A DNA stretch of 64,000 nt from Schistosoma haematobium (lineage: Eukaryota; Platyhelminthes; Trematoda; Strigeidida; Schistosomatidae). The stretch is from contig NC_067200.1 of the NCBI RefSeq assembly GCF_000699445.3, positions 12,733,256 to 12,797,255 of the forward strand, in the 5' to 3' direction. How positions within the stretch are numbered: the first letter of the stretch is position 1; each line of letters begins with the position of its first letter. Position numbers and translations under genes: made by a program. The notes below the pieces were generated by a model. It had not been told where the DNA came from. It was given only the letters and a program-made list of their open reading frames with translations, and did no database searches. Below are positions 44,543 through 56,159 of the stretch, in pieces.

Positions 44543-44658
44543 TCTAAGTATCATTTGTTTAACACTATCTGGAATACGTAGACATCGTTCTGATTTTTTC
44601 AGTCGAAAGAAATGATAAGCTCTCTTTTCAAAATTTAAATCATCAGGACTTTCGGCAT
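44543..44658 (-). CDS. Internal exon of an unrecognised host gene
   Basis: On the minus strand a T-rich acceptor (TTTTTTTATTTATTTTTAAG) precedes a 116-nt open block, and the consensus donor GTAAGT (44542-44537) follows it. In the only fully open frame it adds two bases to a split codon, then 38 codons: AESPDDLNFEKRAYHFFRLK then KSERCLRIPDSVKQMILR, ending on a codon boundary. Charged composition, no membrane segment, no domain that I know. Splice signals and codon content together make a real exon likely. The ATG at the acceptor would stop after seven codons, so it is not a start. No partner exon was found with confidence in this window. Confidence 0.6.
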
Positions 44659-45502
44659 CTTAAAAATAAATAAAAAAATCACCAAAAAGCAATGGATCAA
44701 TACAAAGATCATTGAAGAATTGGTTGAAATGTATGATCTATTTAATCAGTCAAGTAGAAAACAGTACAGTGAATTCTTGAAAATATTCAGTATGGATTGT
44801 ATTTTATTATAAGCTAGAACGAAATCCTCTGTGTTTAAACTTATTTTCAATAAACCTCTCAGCTGAGCTAAAAAACTTTACAAACTAATGACTGAGGTTG
44901 ACGCCGATTTCTAAATTTCTGATGAGAAATTGTGAAATAGTTATATATCACTGACATAGGACAATTATTGTACATTACTCCAAACTGAGTGACAATTTAG
45001 AGACAAAGACTATTCGATTTTGTTTCAGTCATTTAAAAGTAACAATCTGGCTAAGACGCTGAGAGATTCTAGGTCATTTCCTTAATTAGGTTATGGATAA
45101 CTAGACGAAAACGAAACTGATGCCAAATAATCTTCAACTGTTTTTCATCTACAATTCGAACTAAATAAATTTAAGGACATGAACGTTTATATTTTGACTG
45201 AGTGATGTGATGTTATCTACCTAGTCTCTAGATCTAAAAATTGACAGTTCACTTTCGTTTGAAGTCTTGTTGTGATTTACAATGTATTTATACTTCTAGA
45301 ACAAAACAACCATTTGAATTTGCTTCGAATAGTTTTTCAGCTAATATCATAAGCTGAATAAGATGGCTCACAATTATACTGAAGTTCCATACGTTGTTTC
45401 AATCAGATACTTGTTTATTAAGAAGGTATAAGTTATTTCATATTCACCAAAATAATTTATTATATTTTGTTATGTCAATAGGACATCTTTAAGTATAAGA
45501 CT
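44659..45502. other. No feature seen
   Basis: AT-rich; upstream intron side of the host exon if that call is right. Confidence 0.45.
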
Positions 45503-45640
45503 TATTTTTTCTGGTTGACGTTTTTATAGTGAGTTAGTTTACTACGGGATGGGGTTGCTAACCCCATACCCAACCATCCTACTTTATCCGGGCTTTGGAA
45601 AAGCAGTAGCCCCGGAGGATCTCCGGGTGAAATATATCAA
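45503..45640 (+). repeat. R3 repeat, partial
   Basis: TTTTTTCTGGTTGACG, GATGGGGTTGCTAACCCCAT and CCGGAGGATCTCCGGGTG; 5' truncated relative to 35560. Confidence 0.6.
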
Positions 45641-46099
45641 TACTTGTCAATTTTATTTCGTTAGTTTTTTTATGCTGAGTACTTAACAATAGGTTTACTG
45701 TAAATTTAGATAAAATCAATCAATCAAAAAAACACAACTTCTGGCTGTAAAGAATGTTATTCCAGTCAAAAAATGTTCAGTTACTATGTTCTATGGTGTT
45801 TAACTAATTACTTAATATGTTCACAAGATGTTACCATAAGCGTTACATAGTTTGTCAGAGCGATTTGTATAAGCATATATATCTATGTTATATGAAGAGA
45901 GGGATGAAGGATTTTTCATTGAATTCTTGATTCAAACTGTAAACTCTCATAATTAATTAACTGAAAGTTTTATAGGGTTCTAAAAAGAACTTAATAGTTC
46001 AATTGATCAATGTTGAAGGTTTTAATCAACTGAAGTAGTAATTTAGTATACTAATTGAATATTTTAAGGACAAGAGCAATTTTATGCGTAACTTTAATA
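45641..46099. other. No feature seen
   Basis: AT-rich. Confidence 0.5.
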
Positions 46100-46495
46100 C
46101 TGAATCCACATGGTATTGTTTTACTCGTATCTTCCCATTGTCATTTAGGACTGCAACTGATCAGTCTCATGTTAGCATATGTGCATCCTGTGCGGATTGC
46201 CTCGATATAGTCTTAAGTCACAAGCTTTATAAGCAAAGTTAGATAGTGGCTAGCAGTGGAATCCAGTCTGTCGCGCGTTTCGTCCTATTTGGGGCTCGTC
46301 AGCCGGATGTGCCTGCATTTCAGAGTTGATGTTTACTCCGTGTCATTGCATTATCCATCTAGCTACTGAGTCCTGATGGCCAACTGTTTGTACAATGGGG
46401 TCAAGTTTAAATTCATTTGGTGTTGTTTTATTTGTATCTTCCCATTGTTATTTAGGACTGCAACTGATCAGTCTCTTGTTAGCATATAAATGCTA
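46100..46495 (-). repeat. Sm-alpha, head-to-tail partial dimer
   Basis: The block TGTTTTATTTGTATCTTCCC ... GACTGCAACTGATCAGTCTC occurs at about 46120 and again at about 46430, giving a repeat distance of about 311. Between them, on minus: shortened tRNA-like block, hammerhead with CTGACGA core, stem II GCCC/GGAC, GAAA, ACGCGCGA and triplet GAC (mutated from GTC). Confidence 0.8.
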
Positions 46496-46879
46496 AGAAT
46501 GTACATATATATATATTAGCGTTTTAATTGTCGTCAAGCTTATTTTGTATAAGTCGGTCGGATTGTCAAAGTTTTTATTGTCTACATTTCAATATTATGG
46601 AAAGTATATTGTATAGTCTTTTCTCATTATCACTAAAATAGGATGAAGTATTTGTTTCATTTATTATTTTTGAAAAGTCTCGTTTTTCATCTTTTCATCT
46701 GAACGGCACAGTTTTTGATGTTAGAATAATAAAGTTAGTTTTATATTAAGAAATCAGTTCTACCCTCCACCCTCTCAAAAGACTATTCAAAATCGAATTA
46801 TTATATTGTTATATTTCAAGAATTCTAGCCTAGGAAACATATACACGCTTGGTTACTTGTAAGACGGAACTTAGAGTTA
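46496..46879. other. No feature seen
   Basis: AT-rich. Confidence 0.5.
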
Positions 46880-46970
46880 CATACGTTTGCTACCAAGTTA
46901 AGCACTTATAGACTACTGAGCCGGAAACCAATGCTTTGCATTACTAACTTTAATCAGTCTTGTATGTAAT
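46880..46970 (-). repeat. SINE-H1 tRNA-like fragment, old
   Basis: AAGCACTTATAGACTACTGAGCCGG and AACTTTAATCAGTC (trimmed) correspond to the A-box and head on the minus strand. Confidence 0.5.
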
Positions 46971-47215
46971 GTGAGAATAACTGTATTTTGTTGATGATAA
47001 CTGTCTTATCTCTGGAAATGGATGAATTTTACCGTTCTTAATTTGTTGACTGGATTTCCTTCCAATTATTTCATTTAATTACTCAGTAGTTCATGTATAT
47101 TATTAGTATTGTAAATATTTGTGGCATTACCTTCCATATATTATTATATTAGGTTCGTCACATAAATAAATATGTTGCGATTTCAAGTATTGTGTGTATA
47201 TTTCCGAATTATTGT

Positions 47216-47370
47216 CTAATTAACACCACTGTGTGCCAACTCAGTGGTTTAGATGTTAGGCTTCCGCGCGTGGTTCTGGGTTGTAGCTCCGCGTTCGGGA
47301 TTGTAGATGTACGCTTCTGAGGGTTCCGATGCTAGGACGAAATGGTCGTCCGTGGCTTCCAGGACGGACG
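47216..47370 (+). repeat. SINE-H1, diverged
   Basis: TTAACACCACTGTGTGCCAA, CTCAGTGGTTTAGATGTTAG (A-box), GGGATTGTAGATGTACGC, decayed core TTCTGAGGGTTCC, AGGACGAAATGGTCGTCC, TGGCTTCCAGG. Truncated at the 3' end. Confidence 0.7.
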
Positions 47371-47394
47371 AAAACTAAGTAACAGTATAAACTG

Positions 47395-47520
47395 AGACAA
47401 CTGATAGATATTTTGCATATGAACTATTCAATGTATGGTTCTCAGATTTTACAAAGATATTCAGTGATGTCGTATTAAAATACATTTGATTGTCCTCCCT
47501 GGTGTTCTCGTTCACAAGAA
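47395..47520 (-). repeat. R6 repeat, partial
   Basis: rc of the GAACGAGAACACCAGG start near 47500-47520 and of the GAGAACCATACATTGAA block; only the first half is present. Confidence 0.6.
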
Positions 47521-47734
47521 TTCAACTGAGATGTGATAGAAGCAATACCAAATAATTTGGACTGGTTTCATAAGTGGTATTGTTTAAGAATTCTTAAAGG
47601 AACAAGTAAAAACCAGATATTACTTTTTATGATTCAACTCATTTACCAAATAGAAGTGTTTATATACTACGTATTATAAGTTTGGTAATACTGGATATTT
47701 GATATTAGTTGTTTGAATGTAATCAATTGTGAAT

Positions 47735-47900
47735 CTTCCACCTAGGTATGGTGCTAACATGATGTACCTACAGTATCTAAAGAACTTCTGCTCCCTAATG
47801 GATTCAAATACTAATTACTCAGTTTTATATTCTGAGACGTGATCACTGAGCCATTCTGACTGAAGTATTTAGTATTGATTGATCACACATTGCAGTTAAT
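47735..47900 (-). repeat. SINE-H3, decayed copy
   Basis: CTGCTCCCTAATGGATTCAA, TCAGTTTTATATTCTGAGAC and GATCACTGAGCCATTCTGAC align with the 17461 copy. A related AGGTAGTCGACAAGATGCCC piece sits at about 47988-48006. Confidence 0.5.
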
Positions 47901-48231
47901 TTCTGCTTGTCCTATCCGTAGTACTAAGTGAATACTATCGATCAAGTTACATTGTGAGCATTAATCTAAGTGATCAGAGGTAGTCGACAAGATGCCCTGT
48001 TTAGTTTAGATAAATATTATGTTATTCATCACTTAATCAATGAACATCAACTGTATACTCGAATCGAACAAAATGATGGGAAGTTTTAAACACACGGCCT
48101 ATTAGTTGTAAGCAAAAGTTATTTAATCACTGAATCACTACCATCCTTTCAGCTAAGCAATAATTATATCAATAATGTTCTCTGGTTAGAAAAACTCATG
48201 AAAAACTTCTACTGTTTTATCGGTCTTCTCA

Positions 48232-48660
48232 TGATCTCAACCATTGAAATTACTATAATATCCACAAAGTCCCTTTTGATATGAATCAACATGTGCACAC
48301 TAGTGAGTGGCTTCAAGAGGTATTTCCTGAAGATCTAGTGAGAAGCAGTGACCAGTGGAGCTCAACCGGGACTGTTGTGAGATAGTTACTCACTGATGAC
48401 AATGGTGGACGGTGGCGCAATTTCATAAATTGGTTGAAGTCAGATAATAACACCACTGGATGTCGGCTCAGTGGTCTAGAGATTTGGCGTTCGCGCGTGA
48501 GACTGATAGGTCCAGGGTTCGAATCTCGCGAGGCGGAATCGTGGATGTACATTGCTGAGGAGTCCCGCAATAGGACGAAACGGCCGTCCAGTGCTTCCAG
48601 GTTTTCCATGGTACTCTAGTTTCAGTTGACTCATGATCTGAATCATTGAAATTACCGATC
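48232..48660 (+). repeat. SINE-H1, partial dimer
   Basis: Tail of one unit (CTCATGATCTCAACCATTG ... CCACAAAGTCCC) joined directly to a full unit: head ACATGTGCACACTAGTGAGTG, tRNA-like block (GGCTCAGTGGTCTAGAGATT; GGGTTCGAATCTCGCG), ribozyme, CCATGGTACTCTAG, tail CTCATGATCTGAATCATTG. Repeat distance about 403. Confidence 0.85.
48549..48594 (+). ncRNA. Hammerhead ribozyme, near intact (SINE-H1)
   Basis: ACATTG/CAGTGC stem I (one G-U, outer pair lost), CTGAGGA (48555-48561), GTCC/GGAC stem II with CGCAATA loop, GAAA (48577-48580), palindrome ACGGCCGT, GTC (48586-48588). Confidence 0.75.
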
Positions 48661-49369
48661 TTCTGTTTGTTTTTAATTTTATACAGTTTGAAAAGTTTGT
48701 ACCTTCTAACGAATTTTGTTGTTAATTTGCCTTGAAATATTTTATTTACTATTTCGTTAATTTAAAAGTGTAAAAATGCCTCAATGAAATGATCTACGAT
48801 TAAAATAACAGAAGAGTTCATTTATTTGACTTCAACAATTCAATCTAAGATTTGATGTCAACCTGTTCTAGTATTTGCTCTACATATTCCGGTCAATCAA
48901 CTGTACTGTTTTACGTTTGTTTTAATTGAATAGTAATGAATTCCAACTGTATATACTTGATCATTGCTATAAAATGCTTTCAAATTAATAAGGTTCACAG
49001 TACTAGAATGTTCAAACAGAAACAATAAAACTTGTCGTAGAAACTGAACTGCTAGAAAACTTCTGGAAGCTGATGATGATAAGTAGGCGATACTGATGAT
49101 TAAAGGCAATTAATAATTACAATATTGTACAACTGTTACCTGAAAATGCTTCATCATGACAGCATTCACTAGTTAGAATGAAATTTTCATAATTATGATT
49201 ATGATGTATGATATAGTAAGACTGGATAAATGATGCTTCTTGCATAACTGTTAAAATTCATTATGAATAAGTTAAAACAACCTGATAATTTCAGTTCTGT
49301 AATGAACATACTATTTGAAAATGAAAACAGAAATTATAAGGTTGGAAATTGGCTATTCCGAATGTTGCA
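48661..49369. other. No feature seen
   Basis: AT-rich. Confidence 0.5.
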
Positions 49370-49598
49370 TTCATGAGTCAACTAAAGCTAGACCACCATG
49401 AAAAACCTGGAAGCAGTGAACGGCCGTTAAGTTGGCGAATGAGACCGATAGGTCCTGGATCCAAATCCCGCAAAAAATATCATGAATGCGAACTGCTGAA
49501 AAGTCTCATACCAGGACAAAATGACCTTCCAGTGCTTCCAGGTTTTCCATGATGGTGTAGTTTCAATTGACTCATGATTTTAACTAGTGAAACCTACT
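49370..49598. repeat. SINE-H1 fold-back pair
   Basis: Minus fragment 49370 to about 49428 (tail to GAACGGCCGTTAA) joined to a plus copy about 49429-49598 starting in the tRNA-like block (GAGACCGATAGGTCCTGG). The plus ribozyme is decayed (CTGAAAAGTCTC, AGGACAAAATGACC). Confidence 0.75.
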
Positions 49599-49959
49599 AT
49601 CACTCTGTTGTTTTCTTCGCTCTTATTATTATTGTTATCACTTCAATGTGTAATTATACACTAACAAAATGAAAATGTGCATGTACGCCTAAGAGAGTGT
49701 ATCGATCGACAATGTTTACTGGTGCAATATCAATGATCTATCTATTTATCCATCTAGCAATTTAATTACTAACCAATTCATCAATTATATAAAACAGATT
49801 TGTAAAACATTACATAACAAACAAACAAATGAACATAATACTGATTTTTTTTCTGATCATGAAAGTTAACATTTCAATATTCAAATAGCAACAAACTTTG
49901 ATAGTAATGATCCGGATAAATGGTGAAGAACAATTTATCAATGCAAAAAAGAAAAACAA
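49599..49959. other. No feature seen
   Basis: AT-rich. Confidence 0.5.
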
Positions 49960-50057
49960 CACCCCGTGACGCAGGGTCGTGGTTGTGCACTGATGAGGGT
50001 TCCCACAATGGGATGAAACAGCCGTCCAGTGCTTCCAGGTTTTTCATGTTGGTCTAA
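49960..50057 (+). repeat. SINE-H1, truncated both sides
   Basis: GGGTCGTGGTTGTGCACTGATG, GGGATGAAACAGCCGTCC, GTGCTTCCAGG (first string trimmed in spirit to the B-box-proximal part). The core ATGAGGG is mutated. Confidence 0.65.
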
Positions 50058-50784
50058 CTTCCAAAGCATTTTATAATATGAATATGTATTTAGGTAAAAT
50101 TTCATTTGAATTCTTTTGTTTCAATTTTGTAATGTATATTAAAAAATAAATTTAAATAACATCTCATATATACAGTATATTACTATGCACTAACTCTCCA
50201 TCACCTACCCACCCAACCAATCAACCACCCACCCACCGACTGATTACTTGAGTGAGAACCCAAAACTGAGCCAAAAAAATTAGTGTATTAGGCTTTATTT
50301 TAATTTAGAAATAAATATTTTATTATGTTGCGTGATATTTTAGATTCACTACAATTGACTTACCAAAAACTTGATAAAAAAGTTTCATTTATTTGTTGTT
50401 TTTTAAAAAAAAACTTAGGTGGTTTCCCTCAAATTGCAAAAAAAAAAACAAAAAAAGAGAAAAAGAAAAAAGAAAAAAAACAATAGTTTCATGAAATCAT
50501 TTTGTCAACAGTTCTACTAAGCCATAAGTATTATTGATTCATTAAAAGAATAAACAAAATGAATTGAAGTGTGAGAGTATTATTATTATCATTATAATGA
50601 TTCTTTATTTATTTCATTTTATTAAAATAAACAATATTTAGTATTCTTTTTATTCATTGTTCTGAAAGGAAAAAGAAAAGCAACTAAAATTTTGATTGAT
50701 TTGCCTTATTTTATTAGTTAAATTAATTTCCCTAAAGGTATCAGTCTAGATTAACTTTTTATTAATACATTTATTCACTAACTG
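50058..50784. other. Low-complexity, A- and T-rich
   Basis: A homopolymer-rich stretch at about 50400-50485 and CACCCACC-type runs near 50210; no gene. Confidence 0.5.
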
Positions 50785-50858
50785 CATGATCCATTATGTT
50801 AATGATGATGATTTGGATGATGATTATTTGGATGATGATGATATGGATGATGATGATT

Positions 50859-50898
<40 letters not shown>

Positions 50899-50912
50899 GG
50901 ATGATGATGACT
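50785..50912 (+). repeat. GAT/TTGGAT minisatellite
   Basis: GATGATGAT runs interrupted at intervals by TTGGAT or ATGGAT, then a pure (GAT)n tract of about 11 units. Confidence 0.85.
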
Positions 50913-50976
50913 AATTAGTTTCACTATGATCGACTTTATTTGGAAACTATTTCCCTTAAATGTAATGTTAATAATT

Positions 50977-50982
<6 letters not shown>

Positions 50983-51028
<46 letters not shown>
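50983..51028. repeat. (AT)n microsatellite
   Basis: About 23 AT dinucleotides in a row. Confidence 0.9.
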
Positions 51029-51032
<4 letters not shown>

Positions 51033-51509
51033 GTATTTATCAATTTAATGTTTGTATATCAGTTAGTCAGCTAGTTTGTGAGAAAGATTCTTTGCTTTAA
51101 GTTTCTCATATCTTATATTAACAATATAAAGGCATAGTTGATGGTGATGCATAAATTTATTGACTGACTGGTTTTCAATTATCATATGGTGATGCAACAG
51201 AATTACTCTGAAGTATATTTGATTGAATAGTAGAAACTTATGAATAACATCAGTTTGAGTGTGTTATATTTTTCAACTGTATCATAATACAAAATAAATT
51301 GTTGACCAATTAATTTTGATATTCTGAGATGAAGTGTAACTTATCACTTGAATCATCATCATCTATGATTTACGATGATGATTGTTGGGAGAGTTTACTA
51401 GATCCCTACTAAGATTTTATATTCCATTAACTGATTACAGGTTAAAGCACTTAGTGTTTAGGCAAACTAAGCTATTCATTCATTTCTGATAGTCAATAAA
51501 GAAGTAATG
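51029..51509. other. No feature seen
   Basis: AT-rich. Confidence 0.5.
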
Positions 51510-51605
51510 ATTCGGTGTATGATACATATTTTACTAAGAGATTCTGTAATTTAGTATTTAAATAAAATCACTTATTCTCACTTGTGTTCTCAACCATTAC
51601 AATGA
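51510..51605 (-). repeat. R6 repeat, 5' part, old
   Basis: rc of TTGAGAACACAAGTGAGAAT (start of R6) and of CAGAATCTCTTAGTAAAAT. Confidence 0.5.
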
Positions 51606-51734
51606 CACCTATGCAGTTTTTACTATCAAATACGCCACCAAAAGTTGTTTCTTGTAAAGCTGAGAGGAAGTAATTTAAAGTGAAACTGTTATGTCCTGAT
51701 AAACATAATGAATGATAACTTTGGGGATCTACTT

Positions 51735-51895
51735 ATGCACCAATAGCGTTAAGATTCTCCCAAGTGAAAAATACGACATGAAGGTGAAAAGACTGCTTTT
51801 GGCTCGAAAATAAAGAAATTCAAATTTTCAAAATAAAATTACAAAATTAGAACCTTTTCCAAGTGAGTTCTGGGGATTTAACGTAAATCGGTTTC
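51735..51895 (+). repeat. Second-LTR-family fragment
   Basis: Matches the 3' half of the solo LTR at 59517-59929: CACCAATAGCGTTAAGAT, AAATACGACATGAAGG, TTTGGCTCGAAAA, AATAAAATTACAAAATTAG, TGAGTTCTGGGGATTTAACG. Truncated and diverged. Confidence 0.7.
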
Positions 51896-51994
51896 GATTT
51901 GGAATAATATTAAGCATCTATTTAGAAATTATCAAGTTCTTGTTCAAATTTTAAAAAAAAACAGTTCATTTTTCAAAGTTTAGATCTCATCAGA

Positions 51995-52240
51995 AAGGAG
52001 GCAGTAGTACCATTTCATGGATTGGTCGAAGTTAGACATTAACATAGTTGGATGCCGGCTCAGTGATCTAGAGGTTAGTCTTTCGCGCGTGAAACCTTAG
52101 GTTCTGTGTTCGAACTATGCGTGAGGGGTTGTAGAAGTGAAAACTCGAAGAGTTTCATACTACGATAGAATGGCCTTCCAGTACTTTCAGGTTTTAGATA
52201 GTGGTTTAACATTGATCGACTCATGAATTCAACTACTAAA
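51995..52240 (+). repeat. SINE-H1, diverged
   Basis: Head TTTCATGGATTGGTCGAAG, tRNA-like block (GGCTCAGTGATCTAGAGGTT; GTGTTCGAACTATGCG), decayed ribozyme (CTCGAAGAGTTTC, ACGATAGAATGGCC), variant tail with ATTGATCGACTC. Confidence 0.75.
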
Positions 52241-52739
52241 TTATAGATATCATAGTTCAATGATGACATTGATTTAATGTAATCATTGAATAAAACAAGC
52301 AAGGACACCGACTTGTCATAGTGTTTTTTTGTGTGTGTAAATAAACAAAACAGTACAACACATATCTAGTGATGATTTCAATGACCTTCAAGTAATATGC
52401 GATTTACCATAAAATAAATAAAAGTGATAACACTATCTTTGACATTTATTAAAACCAAAGACTATCATTACAGGGTTCAATGTAAAAACTAACTGTTGTC
52501 AAGCACTTTGAAATATACATAAATCTACGGATAATTAACTGTAACAGGCATAAACTGTTTTGAGATTAATTCTATGGTCGATATCAAAAATTGTCTTTTG
52601 ACATGTCCACGAACATGACTGTAATCAAATTTCAAAACTATCTTGGTGCATTTTCTATGTTCTTCTAAAGCATATATACTTGTCTGAAATTTATTTCCGT
52701 ATATTTAATATTCTCGTATAAAATAGTATTTGAATAGAG
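52241..52739. other. No feature seen
   Basis: AT-rich. Confidence 0.5.
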
Positions 52740-52855
52740 AATTATTTTTTAATAGTTGAATTCATGGGTCAATTGAAGCTTGACCATCATGGAAAACCTG
52801 GAAGCAGTGGACGGTCGTTTCGTCCAAGTATGGGACTCCTCAGCAGTGCGCGTAT
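52740..52855 (-). repeat. SINE-H1, 5' truncated at the ribozyme
   Basis: Minus copy from the tail to just 5' of the hammerhead. Ribozyme 52804-52849: CTGAGGA, GTCC/GGAC, GAAA, ACGACCGT, GTC; one mismatch in stem I. Confidence 0.8.
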
Positions 52856-53654
52856 ATAAAAAACTATTTCTTCCCAATTAATTCTAGATCAAGTCTCTTC
52901 ATAAATATATGATTTTCTCGTTTAAGAATACAAATAATACGAAATAAATGGTAGTTGTTCAATTTCACAAAACAGTAATGGGTTAGCAACTCAACAGGTT
53001 TAAACTTATATCTAAAGATAAAATTATATAATCAGTTAATTGCAACAACTTGTTACGTAAGAACCAGAATTTGGCAATTTATCTTTGTAATGACTTAGCA
53101 TTATTAATCAAGTACTTTGGTAACCGTTATTATATAAATCTCAACAGTGTTTGAAATCAGATGGTAATAAGAAGTTGTGACTACAGTTTATTAACTGATA
53201 GCACAAATCACAAAGCTACAAGCATCTCAAGTGAGTTTGAAGCCGAAAAGCGAATTTATGTATGCAAGCAAAAACAGAGGCAAATTTATAGTCAAATCAA
53301 ATAAGACGCAGCTAGGTGAGGCAAAGGCTAATAATGGGATTCGAGTACATATATTAACATGGAGAACAGAATGAATCATCGAGTGATGTTTGAGCGATTA
53401 ACATTTTAGCTAGAGAGACATGTGAATAAACTCTTACATGTTATCAAGAGTACATATTTATACAGACAAGATAGTGATCATAATTGTACAAAGAAATATG
53501 AGAATTGTTACTGTTCGAATAACATTGTCTATTAAGTTAATAAAAAGGGATTAACAAAATTTAACCATAATCGAAATGGATCATACGAGAGTTGCTATAT
53601 TTTCATCGGTCTTAAAGATCATCAATTTGAATTATTTAATTTTAATCATTATAT
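52856..53654. other. No feature seen
   Basis: AT-rich. Confidence 0.5.
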
Positions 53655-53978
53655 TTTTAGATTCACTTGGCATTGTTTGTTTGATTCTTCTCATTGTTAT
53701 TTAGGACGGCAATTGATCAGTCTCTTATTGGCATATGTGCATATTGTGTGTATCGCCTCAATACTGCCTTAATTTTACTAGAATTATAAGCAAAGATGGA
53801 TGGTGGCTAGAAGTGGAATCCAGTTTGACGCGCGTTTCGTCCTATTTGGGATTTGTCAGCTGTACTGGTTCCCAGAGTGGACATCAACATTGAGATTCAG
53901 GTAAATCCAACTGACGAGTCCTAAATAGAACGAAACGCACGTCCTGGATTCTACTGCTGACCATAATCCGTCTTTGAT
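53655..53978. repeat. Sm-alpha fold-back pair
   Basis: Minus copy 53655 to about 53872 (tail, GACTGATCAATTGCC-type block, ribozyme with G8 changed: CTGACAA) joined to a plus copy about 53873-53978 that starts just 5' of its ribozyme. Confidence 0.82.
53905..53949 (+). ncRNA. Sm-alpha hammerhead ribozyme, near intact
   Basis: ATCCAA/CTGGAT stem I (first pair A-C), CTGACGA (53911-53917), stem II GTCC/GAAC with one mismatch and loop TAAATA, GAAA (53932-53935), ACGCACGT, GTC (53941-53943). Sm-alpha hammerheads are known to be active; this copy may retain partial activity. Confidence 0.7.
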
Positions 53979-54389
53979 TATTTTTTTAATTTATGCGTTT
54001 TTAACGTATATTTTAGAAATTGAAGGTGAACCACTAAGCACTTGAAGACCATAAGAATCAAAACAAATCGGTAATTTTATGCTCATTTTTACTGTGAATT
54101 CAAATGATAAACCCCAAACAATATCAACAAATAATTATGCTTAATTGTGACTTGATAAAAATAAAATAAAAGTCTACACTATTGTATTTTCGTTCATTGG
54201 TAAGAACCTTTAACGATCAGGAATAACACTTTCACGCTTTATGCTCCTTCTTGTTTAGCTATGTACTGATGATGAGTTCAAGATCAGAATGAAACAATCC
54301 GATTCTGTGCTTCTCAAATATTGAGTTATATTTTTGATAAAAATAATTTTTTTGTAGCATTACCTAATCTTCGTCAGAATACTCTGCCT
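53979..54389. other. No feature seen
   Basis: AT-rich. Confidence 0.5.
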
Positions 54390-54655
54390 AGAGCCCCTCT
54401 GTGACTACTGTCAGTCCGAAGCCCGGATAAAGGAGGAGGGATAGGCATAGGATTAGTGACCCCATCCGTAGAAAATCAACTCTCTAAAAAATGCTAACCA
54501 GAAAAAGTGATTGAAATCATTTATACTCTGTCCTGGGAGCTAGAAAATCTTCACTTAGAACACTTATAACGTCTCTTGTTGAAAGCCGAGTTGTTTTGAA
54601 ATTCACGAGGCTGATGCCCCTTCTGACAACCAGAGCAACCATTAATTTAGGTACC
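54390..54655 (-). repeat. R3 repeat
   Basis: Reverse copy of the 35560 block: rc of GGTTGCTCTGGTTGTCAG at about 54625-54645, of TTTTTCTGGTTAGC near 54500 and of GATGGGGTCACTAATCC near 54455. Confidence 0.65.
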
Positions 54656-56159
54656 TAAGTTAAATTATTGCTTGTTTATTTATGTCCATTTAATTCGTTA
54701 TGAATTAGAGAAAAAAAACAGATAGGAATATTCTTCCCGCATTTCCATTACGATTTCAGAATGCAACAAAACATTACTGTTCTACTCATGAGATTATTTC
54801 AGTAGTATAGTTAATGAAAACTGATTTATGTTCACACAGAAGATGTTTATGGTAATGGTTTCCAAATAATTTGTGTATTCATAAACACAACTAGATGCGA
54901 CATTTCTATAATTAAATAGCTTAAGACATTGCGTTATTAGATTTATCAACTATTCCCTTACCTTCCAAAATCACATTATTAATAAGTCCATAGATAATTA
55001 ATAAATAACCAAGACGGTATGCTTTTATATCTGGGTTACCTGTTCCTACCGTCTAGATATTCCAACCAGTTATCTGTTTTCTTGTTTGTTTTAACACATC
55101 ATTATGCTTATTTAGCCGTATAATCTATTGAGGTGGGTTTGTGAAAAGTTCACAACATTTCACTGTACAAGTTACAATAGAGCTCAATCAGTGACACATC
55201 TATTTTAACTGTACCTAATAACATATCCTGAATCTTCTTTTATTATTTATGATTCTACATTCTGTTTCAAGTACCCATCTCAACTTTATTGATTAAAGTA
55301 TCTAAACCTTTATTCCCTTTGTAAATAATAACTAGTTGTAATTGATATGAAACATCAAAAATAGTGGGAACTCATCTAATTATTATTGAATTATTCAAAG
55401 ATATTTTATAGATTTAATTCCAATTCCCACTGCTGATATCAACAATATGTTATTTATTGAATTCATGACTATTTCCAAACAACTTGGACCGATGCAAATA
55501 TGTTCCTGGTGCTACGTTGTAGTTGACTGATTTATTCAATACAAAAACTGGACAAAGACCTTATCATCAGTAGTTACTTAATTAACAAACTGAAATATTT
55601 AGAACACCATTATCTCTCCATTTGCCTTAATAAATGATTTTACTTATCATTATTCTCCATACACTCTCCTCGTTTATTTTTCTTCACACTCTCCTACCCT
55701 TTTAGTTTTTTCTTTCAAATGTACGTTTCACTGTCCAATTATCTGAACACTTCTTATTGAGTGATCTTATAATTTATATATATATAACCATTGACTTATT
55801 TCCCATTATATACTATTGATTCAAGCCTTTATTATTCATATTACAACTAGTAAACCTGTCATCACAATACCAATTTGTACTTTCCACTTATTTATGTAAT
55901 CTATTCCATTGTTATCATTAACTCATAAACTGACTTGATTGATTTAATAATTTCGTATATTAGAGTAAAGCTTTATGAGGATCTAATAGAAAACAATATT
56001 GTTTACTTACATATGTTGTTCTAAATTACAATATGGGAATTTTTCAAACTGACATATGTTTCAATCAGAAACAGTGTCATTATATTGTATTGCTTTCAAA
56101 AAAACAATTATATTTATAATGAGTACATAGGTTTGTATAGATTGTTTACACAGTTCATA
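54656..56159. other. Mostly featureless
   Basis: AT-rich. A short R4 LINE end fragment lies at about 55475-55540 (AACTTGGACCGATGC; GGTGCTACGTTGTAG). Confidence 0.45.

Noticed and set aside
47128..47225. Minus-strand open stretch before a GTAATG donor
   Set aside because: Runs into SINE-H1 sequence and lacks an acceptor.
54960..55075. Possible minus-strand exon encoding about 28 hydrophobic residues before a GTAAGG donor
   Set aside because: No T-rich acceptor in the right phase; open length is within chance.
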